From NCBI GenBank assembly GCA_963925895.1, contig CAWUVH010000014.1, forward strand, positions 1 through 36,947: 36,947 bases of DNA. The letters run 5' to 3'. The translations under genes and the position numbers were made by a program. Shown here in pieces: positions 7,481 to 14,065 of this stretch. Origin of the DNA: Eutrophovita sp913057845. Its GTDB lineage: Bacteria; Pseudomonadota; Gammaproteobacteria; Burkholderiales; Eutrophovitaceae. How positions within the stretch are numbered: position 1 is the stretch's first letter; each line of letters begins with the position of its first letter. The notes under the pieces were generated by a model. That model had not been told where the DNA came from, did not search any database, and saw nothing but the letters and a program-made list of their open reading frames with translations.

Positions 7481-8014
7481 ATGTCACGTGTTGGAAAAGA
7501 CCCAATCAATGTTCCCTCGGGAGCTCAAGTTTCTATAGTCGGTAATACGGTAGAGGTAAAGGGTGCGCTTGGTTTCCTGAGCCGCGAAATTAGCGATATT
7601 GTTAAAGTGACGCAGGAGAATGGAGTTATAACCGTTGCGCCAGTCAATGATAGTCGACAGGCAAGAGCGCTTCATGGCACGACTCGAGCGGTTATAGCGA
7701 ATATGGTTACTGGCGTTACGGCTGGTTATGAGAAGAAGTTGACACTCGTTGGTGTGGGTTACAGAGCGCAAGCGCAAGGGGACAAATTAAATCTTTCGTT
7801 AGGTTTTTCACATCCCGTCGTGCATCAGATGCCGGAAGGTATCAAGGTGGAAACGCCACAACAAACTGAAGTCCTCATTAAAGGGGTTGATAAACAATTA
7901 GTTGGTCAGGTTGCAGCAGATGTCCGAGGATATCGGCCTCCAGAGCCTTATAAGGGTAAGGGAGTTCGTTATGCGGATGAGCGAGTGGTCATGAAAGAAA
8001 CCAAGAAAAAATAA
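7481..8014 (+). CDS. rplF: 50S ribosomal protein L6
   Basis: 177 residues, the same length as E. coli L6. It starts MSRVGKDPINVPSGAQV, with the duplicated L6 fold visible as VEVKGALGFLSREIS and later LTLVGVGYRAQ. The C-terminal RPPEPYKGKGVRYADE is highly conserved. L6 lies near the sarcin-ricin loop and stalk base. The preceding 54-nt spacer is longer than its neighbours and contains a mini-ORF that may couple translation from rpsH. Confidence 0.97.
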   Translation: MSRVGKDPINVPSGAQVSIVGNTVEVKGALGFLSREISDIVKVTQENGVITVAPVNDSRQARALHGTTRAVIANMVTGVTAGYEKKLTLVGVGYRAQAQGDKLNLSLGFSHPVVHQMPEGIKVETPQQTEVLIKGVDKQLVGQVAADVRGYRPPEPYKGKGVRYADERVVMKETKKK

Positions 8015-8023
8015 GGCCAAGTC

Positions 8024-8386
8024 ATGTCAGAGTCAGTTAAAAATGCGTCTAGAGCGCGTAGAGCAAGAAAAATCCGACATCAGATTAATAATTCTGGAGC
8101 GGTTCATCGATTGCAGGTGCACAGAACGAACTTGCATATTTACGCGCAAATTTTGGATCGTGACGCTAAAGTCATTGTTTCTGCGTCTACAGCTGAGGTT
8201 GAGTTGCGCAAGTTACTGTCTAATGGCGGGAATATACAAGCAGCGACACAGGTTGGTGCTCGTATAGCGAAGAAAGCGAAAGAAAAAGGGCTGGAACAGG
8301 TTGCATTTGATCGTTCTGGGTTTAAGTACACTGGACGCATCAAAGCGTTAGCGGAGGCGGCACGAGAGGCCGGTCTACAGTTTTAA
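8024..8386 (+). CDS. rplR: 50S ribosomal protein L18
   Basis: 120 residues. After a basic N-terminal arm (RARRARKIRHQI) the family pattern VHRTNLHIYAQILDRD is seen, then ASTAEVELRK and FDRSGFKYTGRIKALAEAAR. L18 binds 5S rRNA with L5 and brings it into the central protuberance. It lies 9 nt after rplF. AAGG precedes the start at a short but workable distance. Confidence 0.95.
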   Translation: MSESVKNASRARRARKIRHQINNSGAVHRLQVHRTNLHIYAQILDRDAKVIVSASTAEVELRKLLSNGGNIQAATQVGARIAKKAKEKGLEQVAFDRSGFKYTGRIKALAEAAREAGLQF

Positions 8387-8395
8387 AGGATAACC

Positions 8396-8908
8396 ATGGC
8401 ACGAGCACAGAATCATTCAGAGGAAAGTAAAGACGGGATCCGTGAAAAAATGGTTGCCGTTAACCGAGTTACTAAGGTGGTCAAGGGTGGTCGAATTCTT
8501 GGTTTTGCCGCCTTGGCTGTGGTTGGCGATGGTGACGGTGGTGTTGGTATGGGTAAAGGGAAATCTAAAGAGGTTCCCGTTGCTATTCAAAAAGCGATGG
8601 AAGAGGCTAGAAAGAAGTTATTTAAGGTTTCTTTAAATAGCGGCACTCTTCATCATGCTGTTATAGGAACACACGGGGCCGCAAAAGTTTATATGCAGCC
8701 CGCTTCAGCTGGTACTGGAATTATCGCTGGTGGTCCAATGCGTGCAGTCTTTGAAGTGATGGGTGTGACCAATATTCTGGCTAAATGTATTGGTTCAACA
8801 AATCCTTATAACGTTGTCCGTGCGACTTTGAACGGACTTGCTGAAATGAACTCTCCTTCTGATATTGCGCTCAAGCGTGGGAAAACAGTTGAAGAGATTT
8901 TGGGGTAA
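8396..8908 (+). CDS. rpsE: 30S ribosomal protein S5
   Basis: 170 residues (167 in E. coli). The N-terminal S5 domain shows EKMVAVNRVTKVVKGGR and GDGDGGVGMGKGKSKEVP. The C-terminal domain shows GTGIIAGGPMRAVFEVMGV. S5 lies at the mRNA channel and affects decoding fidelity. Residues known for spectinomycin and ram phenotypes lie in these conserved loops, and no alteration is obvious. AAGGA precedes the ATG. Confidence 0.97.
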   Translation: MARAQNHSEESKDGIREKMVAVNRVTKVVKGGRILGFAALAVVGDGDGGVGMGKGKSKEVPVAIQKAMEEARKKLFKVSLNSGTLHHAVIGTHGAAKVYMQPASAGTGIIAGGPMRAVFEVMGVTNILAKCIGSTNPYNVVRATLNGLAEMNSPSDIALKRGKTVEEILG

Positions 8909-8911
8909 TTC

Positions 8912-9112
8912 ATGAATACGACAGCGAAGCAGTTAGATAAGACCCTCAAGGTGACACTCATTAAGAGTGTTATAGGCACAAAGCCGTCCCATCGGGCAAC
9001 TGTTATTGGTTTGGGTCTGCGTAGGATTAGACACACGGTTATGCTTGAAGATACTCCGTCAGTTCGGGGCATGATTGCTAAAGTGGACTACCTAGTGAAA
9101 GTTGAGGGTTAA
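8912..9112 (+). CDS. rpmD: 50S ribosomal protein L30
   Basis: 66 residues, slightly longer than E. coli L30 (59) because of a short N-terminal extension (MNTTAKQLD). The core LIKSVIGTKPSHRATVIGLGLRRI and EDTPSVRGMI is typical. It begins 3 nt after the rpsE stop; GGGG near 8904 is the likely ribosome binding site. L30 is a small peripheral 50S protein not present in all bacteria, and its position between rpsE and rplO is standard. Confidence 0.94.
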   Translation: MNTTAKQLDKTLKVTLIKSVIGTKPSHRATVIGLGLRRIRHTVMLEDTPSVRGMIAKVDYLVKVEG

Positions 9113-9116
9113 GCAG

Positions 9117-9557
9117 ATGAGATTGAATGATATTAGCCCAGCAGATGGGTCTAAGAAAGACAGAATGCGGGTTGGCCGTGGAGGTGGTAGCGGAAAAGGA
9201 AAGACCGCAGGTAGAGGCCATAAAGGACAACATTCTCGCGCGGGTGGTTACCATAAGGTCGGTTTTGAAGGTGGTCAGATGCCTATGGCCAGACGTCTCC
9301 CTAAGCGTGGGTTCCGCTCAATGACTAGCGCCGATACGCGTGAAGTTAGATTGGATGAATTGAATAAAGTAGACGCTGATGTTATTGATTTGGCGGCGCT
9401 AAAGGCTGCGCAGGTCGTTCCTAACTTTGTGAGCGCTGCAAAAGTGTTTCTATCAGGGTCCTTAGCGGAGGGTAGGAAGCCTCAGCTCAAAGGAATACTG
9501 GTTTCAAAAGGAGCGCGACTCGCGATTGAGTCCGCTGGTGGAAAGATAGAGGATTAA
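9117..9557 (+). CDS. rplO: 50S ribosomal protein L15
   Basis: 146 residues from the ATG at 9117 (MRLNDISPADGSKKDRMRVG). A GTG-type start at 9102 is in frame, but the family begins MRLN and GAGGG at 9104-9108 fits the ATG. The glycine-rich RGGGSGKGKTAGRGHKGQ arm and FEGGQMPMARRLPKRGF are characteristic. L15 is a late-assembly protein deep in the 50S subunit. The secY start follows by 4 nt. Confidence 0.96.
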   Translation: MRLNDISPADGSKKDRMRVGRGGGSGKGKTAGRGHKGQHSRAGGYHKVGFEGGQMPMARRLPKRGFRSMTSADTREVRLDELNKVDADVIDLAALKAAQVVPNFVSAAKVFLSGSLAEGRKPQLKGILVSKGARLAIESAGGKIED

Positions 9558-9561
9558 GGCG

Positions 9562-10887
9562 TTGGCCGTTGGAACAAATAAAGGTGCAGGTGTGAATAAG
9601 TATGGTGACCTAAAGGCGCGCCTGCTGTTCTTGCTGTTCGCTTTAATTGTGTATCGCTTGGGAGCCCATGTGCCTGTGCCTGGGATCGATCCAGTTCAGC
9701 TTGAAGAGTTATTTAAGGCGCAAGAAGGTGGCATATTAGGTATGTTTAATATGTTTTCTGGTGGAGCGCTACAGCGGTTTACTATTTTTGCTTTGGGCAT
9801 CATGCCGTATATTTCGGCGTCGATTATTATGCAGTTGATGACTGTAGTTGTTCCGACCTTTGAGCAACTAAAAAAGGAAGGCGAAACCGGCCGCAAGAAA
9901 ATAACGAAATTTACACGCTACGGTACTGTGGGATTGGCCACATTCCAAGCAATCGGTATTTCAGTGGCTCTCGAATCCCAAGCAAACCTCGTACTCGACC
10001 CTGGCCTAGCGTTCAGATTTACAACTGTCGTTACTCTGGTTACTGGGACTATGTTTCTAATGTGGTTGGGCGAGCAGATAACCGAGCGTGGTATTGGTAA
10101 CGGAATTTCCCTTATTATCTTCGCTGGTATTGCCGCGGGCTTACCTAGCGCAGTGGCCGGAACTCTTGAGCTCGTTAGAACGGGTTCTTTCTCCATCCCA
10201 CTCGTCATGTTAATTTTCATTGGCGTGATCGTGATCACTGGGGTGGTGGTGTTTGTTGAGCGAGGTCAACGCAAGATTTTGGTTAATTATGCAAAGAGAC
10301 AAGTAGGTAATAAAGTCTATGGAGGGCAGAGTTCTCATTTGCCGCTTAAACTTAATATGGCTGGGGTTATTCCACCGATCTTCGCCTCGAGTATCATTCT
10401 GTTCCCAGCAACGCTGGCTGAATTTTTGGGGACTAATGAAAGCTTATACTGGCTTCGAGACATAGGTGGCCTTTTGCATCCGGGTCAGGTGCTTTATATG
10501 GTCGTGTACGCAATGGCCATAATATTCTTCTGTTTCTTCTACACGGCTCTGGTGTTTAATCCCCGCGAGTCCGCGGATAATTTAAAGAAGAGTGGTGCGT
10601 TCATACCAGGCATTCGTCCGGGGGACCAAACGACCAAATATATTGAACGAATTGTTACTCGGCTCACGTTAGTAGGTGCTTGTTACATCACTATCGTGTG
10701 TTTGATCCCTGAATTAATGATAGTTAAGTGGAATGTCCCATTTTATTTTGGCGGGACAAGCTTGTTGATTATTGTTGTTGTTACGATGGACTTTATGCAG
10801 CAAGTTCAGGCTTATGCAATGTCCCATCAATATGAGAGTCTTCTTAAAAAGACAAACTTCAAAGGCGGGGCAAGCCCTTCGCGTTAA
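9562..10887 (+). CDS. secY: Preprotein translocase subunit SecY
   Basis: 441 residues (443 in E. coli) with a TTG start; GAGGA at 9549-9553 is 9 nt upstream. It is the ten-helix channel subunit of the SecYEG translocon in the inner membrane. Family signatures are the plug region GGILGMFNMFSGGALQRFTI, the second signature with LGEQITERGIGNGISLII, and the cytosolic loop VNYAKRQVGNKVYGGQSSHLPLK before TM7. The C-terminal tail SHQYESLLKK is also typical. It is in its usual place between rplO and rpmJ. TTG as the start suggests modest translation relative to the ribosomal genes. Confidence 0.97.
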   Translation: MAVGTNKGAGVNKYGDLKARLLFLLFALIVYRLGAHVPVPGIDPVQLEELFKAQEGGILGMFNMFSGGALQRFTIFALGIMPYISASIIMQLMTVVVPTFEQLKKEGETGRKKITKFTRYGTVGLATFQAIGISVALESQANLVLDPGLAFRFTTVVTLVTGTMFLMWLGEQITERGIGNGISLIIFAGIAAGLPSAVAGTLELVRTGSFSIPLVMLIFIGVIVITGVVVFVERGQRKILVNYAKRQVGNKVYGGQSSHLPLKLNMAGVIPPIFASSIILFPATLAEFLGTNESLYWLRDIGGLLHPGQVLYMVVYAMAIIFFCFFYTALVFNPRESADNLKKSGAFIPGIRPGDQTTKYIERIVTRLTLVGACYITIVCLIPELMIVKWNVPFYFGGTSLLIIVVVTMDFMQQVQAYAMSHQYESLLKKTNFKGGASPSR

Positions 10888-10899
10888 GGAGAGAAATAT

Positions 10900-11013
10900 A
10901 TGAAAGTTAAAGCATCAGTAAAGAAACTTTGCCGCAATTGTAAAATCGTGCGTCGAAAGAATGTAGTTCGAGTTATTTGTATAGAGCCTCGACATAAGCA
11001 ACGACAAGGTTGA
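10900..11013 (+). CDS. rpmJ: 50S ribosomal protein L36 (zinc form)
   Basis: 37 residues starting MKVKASVKKLCRNCKIVRRK. This is the zinc-binding form, with ligands C11, C14, C27 and H32. AAGGAGAG lies immediately upstream. L36 fits into 23S rRNA near the base of the stalk. Its position between secY and rpsM is standard for gammaproteobacteria. The ORF is short but unmistakable. Confidence 0.95.
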   Translation: MKVKASVKKLCRNCKIVRRKNVVRVICIEPRHKQRQG

Positions 11014-11048
11014 GAACATCCACCATTGAATTTTAGAAGAGATAAAAT

Positions 11049-11405
11049 ATGGCTCGTATAGCTGGCGTTAATATTCCTGATCAAAAGCACACTTGGGTTG
11101 CTTTGACCTCTATTTATGGCTTAGGCAGAACTCGTGCCTTCGAGGTGTGTTCTAAAGCGGGTGTGGAACCTTCAGTCAAGGTGAAAGACCTGTCTGGTGA
11201 TGAAATGGAAAAGCTTAGAGAACAAATTGGCACCTTCGTAGTAGAGGGCGATCTTCGTCGTGAAGTTTCAATGAATATTAAGCGACTTATGGATCTTGGC
11301 ACTTACCGTGGAACTCGTCACCGTAAGGGCTTGCCGGTTAGGGGTCAACGAACGAAAACAAATGCGCGTACTCGCAAGGGTCCGAAAAGGGCGATACGGA
11401 GATAG
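11049..11405 (+). CDS. rpsM: 30S ribosomal protein S13
   Basis: 118 residues (as in E. coli), starting MARIAGVNIPDQKHTWVAL. The helix-turn-helix-like IYGLGRTRAFEVC and the basic tail GLPVRGQRTKTNARTRKGPK are conserved. S13 forms bridges with the 50S subunit and contacts P-site tRNA. It opens the alpha block. The 35-nt spacer from rpmJ is too short for the full E. coli S4-binding leader pseudoknot unless that structure extends into rpmJ or rpsM. Confidence 0.97.
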   Translation: MARIAGVNIPDQKHTWVALTSIYGLGRTRAFEVCSKAGVEPSVKVKDLSGDEMEKLREQIGTFVVEGDLRREVSMNIKRLMDLGTYRGTRHRKGLPVRGQRTKTNARTRKGPKRAIRR

Positions 11406-11462
11406 ATTTAATCAGTAGACCGTTAGTTATAACCAATCACTTAGACTAAATGGAATTTTTTG

Positions 11463-11852
11463 ATGGCAAAAAACACACCAAGAGCACGCAAGAAAGTAAA
11501 GAAGAATATCGCGGAAGGTATAGCGCATATTCATGCGTCTTTTAATAACACGATCATCATGATCACGGATCGACAGGGCAATGCTTTGTCCTGGTCTACG
11601 TCAGGTGCTAATGGCTTTAAGGGATCTCGGAAAAGTACTCCATTCGCTGCTCAGGTGGCTGCAGAAGCGGCTGGAAAAATGGCGCAGGAATGCGGTGTTA
11701 AGAATATTGAGGTTCGCATAAAAGGTCCCGGTCCAGGTCGAGAGTCCGCGGTTAGAGCTTTAAATTCAGTAGGATTTAAAATTACGAGTATCTCTGACGT
11801 TACACCGGTGCCACATAATGGATGTCGTCCGCCAAAACGACGCAGAATTTAA
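11463..11852 (+). CDS. rpsK: 30S ribosomal protein S11
   Basis: 129 residues from the ATG at 11463; a TTG immediately upstream would add one residue and is not needed. Motifs are IAHIHASFNNTIIMITDRQG, the SGANGFKGSRKSTPFAAQ region, and the C-terminal NGCRPPKRRR. S11 forms the platform near the mRNA exit and the Shine-Dalgarno helix. The 57-nt spacer after rpsM is AT-rich with no clear hairpin, and the ribosome binding site is weak. Confidence 0.96.
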   Translation: MAKNTPRARKKVKKNIAEGIAHIHASFNNTIIMITDRQGNALSWSTSGANGFKGSRKSTPFAAQVAAEAAGKMAQECGVKNIEVRIKGPGPGRESAVRALNSVGFKITSISDVTPVPHNGCRPPKRRRI

Positions 11853-11865
11853 GGAGCGATGAATT

Positions 11866-12492
11866 ATGGCTAGAAATACAGATCCTAAGTGCCGTCAATG
11901 TCGTCGAGAGGGTGAGAAGTTATTCTTAAAGGGCGAGAAATGTTACACAGACAAGTGTGGTATTGAGCGTCGACCTTATCCTCCAGGTCAGCATGGACAG
12001 AAGGGCAGCCGTATGTCTGAGTTCGGGCGACAGCTAAGGGAAAAGCAAAAGATTCGCCGTATTTACGGCGTACTAGAGCGACAGTTCCGCAAGACTTACA
12101 AAGAAGCCGCTCGCCGTAAGGGGGTAACAGGTGAAACACTCCTGCAAGATCTCGAAAGTCGTCTTGATTCCGTGGCGTTACGCATGGGTTTCGGTATATC
12201 GCGTACCGAAGCGCGCCAAATTGTCAGACACAACGGCGTGATGGTTAATGGAAGGCGCGTCAATATTCCGTCTTACATCGTTAAGCCCGGTGACATTATC
12301 GAAATTGCAGAGAGAGCAAAAACTCATTTACGAGTTAAAGCCTCTTTGGAAGCTGCAGAAGGAAGAGGGTTTCCAGACTGGGTGGAAGTCGATGTTAAAG
12401 GACTCAAGGGTACTTTCAAATCTGTACCGCAACGGGCTGATTTGTCATCAACCATCAATGAGTCGTTGGTCGTTGAGTTGTACTCTAAGTAA
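11866..12492 (+). CDS. rpsD: 30S ribosomal protein S4 with four-cysteine zinc motif
   Basis: 208 residues. The N-terminus carries C9-x2-C12 and C26-x4-C31 followed by IERRPYPPGQHGQKG, the spacing found in the zinc-binding S4 of Thermus and Geobacter-type proteins. As I recall the sequences, E. coli and Pseudomonas S4 lack this complete set. The S4 RNA-binding domain (about residues 95-160, LESRLDSVALRMGFG) and the C-terminal NESLVVELYSK look gammaproteobacterial. S4 nucleates 30S assembly and represses the alpha operon in E. coli. AAGGAGCG precedes the start. Confidence 0.97.
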   Translation: MARNTDPKCRQCRREGEKLFLKGEKCYTDKCGIERRPYPPGQHGQKGSRMSEFGRQLREKQKIRRIYGVLERQFRKTYKEAARRKGVTGETLLQDLESRLDSVALRMGFGISRTEARQIVRHNGVMVNGRRVNIPSYIVKPGDIIEIAERAKTHLRVKASLEAAEGRGFPDWVEVDVKGLKGTFKSVPQRADLSSTINESLVVELYSK

Positions 12493-12505
12493 TTTTGAAC
12501 TACGT

Positions 12506-12525
12506 GTGGGGCAAGTAAGCTCCAC
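12506..12525 (+). promoter_or_regulatory. Hairpin between rpsD and rpoA
   Basis: GTGGGGC and GCTCCAC form a 7-bp stem (one G-T pair) with a 6-nt loop in the 71-nt spacer. It is followed after a few bases by an AT-rich stretch including TATTTTT. It resembles a weak terminator or attenuator, or an mRNA processing site, that could lower rpoA output relative to the ribosomal genes upstream. Confidence 0.4.
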
Positions 12526-12563
12526 GAATTTATTTTTCGAAACTTTTGAAAAGGGTCGAATAG

Positions 12564-13541
12564 ATGCTTAATAGCTTTTTGAAGCCAAAAATTATTGATG
12601 TAAAACTTACTGCCCCTGGGCAAGCTAAAGTGGTTATGGAGCCATTTGAGCGAGGTTTTGGTCACACCTTGGGTAATGCGTTGCGCAGGATACTACTGTC
12701 CTCATTGCCCGGGTTTGCACCTACTGAAGTAAAGATTGATGGAGTACTTCATGAGTATTCAACCCTGGATGGCGTGCAGGAGGATGTTGTTGATATCCTT
12801 CTCAACCTTAAAGGAATTGTACTCAGACTTCATAATCGTGACGAAATCACCTTAACTCTTTCCAAAGAGGGTGGTGGTGCTGTTACAGCTGCGGATATTG
12901 AGGTCAGTCATGACGTCGATATCATTAACCCTGAGCACGTGATTGCTAATCTAGCGCCTGGTGGAAAGATCAGCATGGAAATCAAGGTGCAAGGCGGTCG
13001 TGGTTACGTACCTGCTAATGTTCGATTGGGTGATGACGATGAAAACCGAGTGATTGGAAGTCTCCTGCTTGACGCATCTTTTAGTCCAGTGACTAAAGTA
13101 AGCTATGCGGTAGAGAGTGCGCGTGTTGAGCAACGGACAGACCTCGATAAGCTTGTGATCGATATTGAAACAAATGGGTCAGTTGATCCAGAGGAGTCAG
13201 TTCGGTTTGCTGCCCGTATTCTTATGGATCAACTCTCAAGTTTTGCTGATTTGCAGGGCACTGTCGCAGAAGAAAGCGTCCCACAAAAGCCGGATGTTGA
13301 CCCAGCATTTTTACGACCGGTAGACGATTTAGAATTGACGGTACGGTCAGCAAATTGTCTTAAAGCTGAAAGTATTTATTACATCGGCGATCTGATCCAG
13401 CGAACGGAAAACGAGTTGTTAAAAACACCAAATCTTGGTCGTAAATCGTTAAATGAAATTAAGGACGTTCTCGCTTCAAGGGGATTGTCTCTTGGTATGA
13501 AAATCGATAGTTGGCCGGAAACCCCGTCTGAGGGATCTTAA
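12564..13541 (+). CDS. rpoA: RNA polymerase subunit alpha
   Basis: 325 residues (329 in E. coli). The N-terminal dimerisation domain includes FERGFGHTLGNALRRILLSS and the C-terminal DNA-binding domain includes TVRSANCLKAESIYYIGDL. R261 matches the E. coli R265 that contacts UP elements and activators. The two domains are joined by a linker near residues 232-247. GGGTCG precedes the ATG. It lies between rpsD and rplQ, the standard alpha operon position. Confidence 0.98.
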   Translation: MLNSFLKPKIIDVKLTAPGQAKVVMEPFERGFGHTLGNALRRILLSSLPGFAPTEVKIDGVLHEYSTLDGVQEDVVDILLNLKGIVLRLHNRDEITLTLSKEGGGAVTAADIEVSHDVDIINPEHVIANLAPGGKISMEIKVQGGRGYVPANVRLGDDDENRVIGSLLLDASFSPVTKVSYAVESARVEQRTDLDKLVIDIETNGSVDPEESVRFAARILMDQLSSFADLQGTVAEESVPQKPDVDPAFLRPVDDLELTVRSANCLKAESIYYIGDLIQRTENELLKTPNLGRKSLNEIKDVLASRGLSLGMKIDSWPETPSEGS

Positions 13542-13586
13542 GCTGTTTCTATTGAGACTTAGTTAAAACAAGGAAGGAAACACCCC

Positions 13587-13985
13587 ATGCGACATAGGCT
13601 TGGACTTCGAAAACTGAATCGCACTTCCTCCCATCGGGAGGCGATGTTCCGGAATATGACGAACTCATTGTTGCGTCATGAAGTTATAAAAACGACTCTT
13701 CCAAAGGCGAAGGAATTACGTCGGGTGGCTGAGCCTATTATAACGCTTGGTAAAAAAGCTACCCTGGCGAATCGTCGGTTAGCTTTTTCGCGTTTGCGTG
13801 ATAGGGAAATTGTTGGAAAATTGTTTGGTGAGCTTGGCCCTCGGTTTGCAGCGCGCAACGGGGGTTATTTGAGGATCCTTAAATACGGTTTTCGACAAGG
13901 AGATAATGCGCCAATGGCACTCGTTGAATTGATGGATCGTCCAGAGGTTGATATCGCTGAGGTAAAGGATGCTGTTGAGGAGTAG
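13587..13985 (+). CDS. rplQ: 50S ribosomal protein L17
   Basis: 132 residues (127 in E. coli), starting MRHRLGLRKLNRTSSHREAM, with RNMTNSLLRHEVIKTTLPKAKELRR shared across the family. L17 lies near the exit tunnel opening. AAGGAAGGA is an evident ribosome binding site. It is the last gene of the ribosomal cluster and is followed within 20 nt by a strong terminator. Confidence 0.97.
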   Translation: MRHRLGLRKLNRTSSHREAMFRNMTNSLLRHEVIKTTLPKAKELRRVAEPIITLGKKATLANRRLAFSRLRDREIVGKLFGELGPRFAARNGGYLRILKYGFRQGDNAPMALVELMDRPEVDIAEVKDAVEE

Positions 13986-14004
13986 ACAACAAAGTTGACT
14001 GAGT

Positions 14005-14054
14005 TTTAGGTTACAAAAAAGCCAGCAATAATGCTGGCTTTTTTGTAACCTAAA
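14005..14054 (+). terminator. Bidirectional terminator between rplQ and uvrA
   Basis: A perfect 23-bp inverted repeat with a 4-nt ATAA loop: the arms are 14005-14027 and 14032-14054, and the GC-rich core GCCAGCA/TGCTGGC is flanked by six A and six T. Transcripts in either direction would form a hairpin followed by U residues. It separates the convergent rplQ (plus) and uvrA (minus), so it can stop both. Confidence 0.9.
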
Positions 14055-14065
14055 TAATCTGATCA

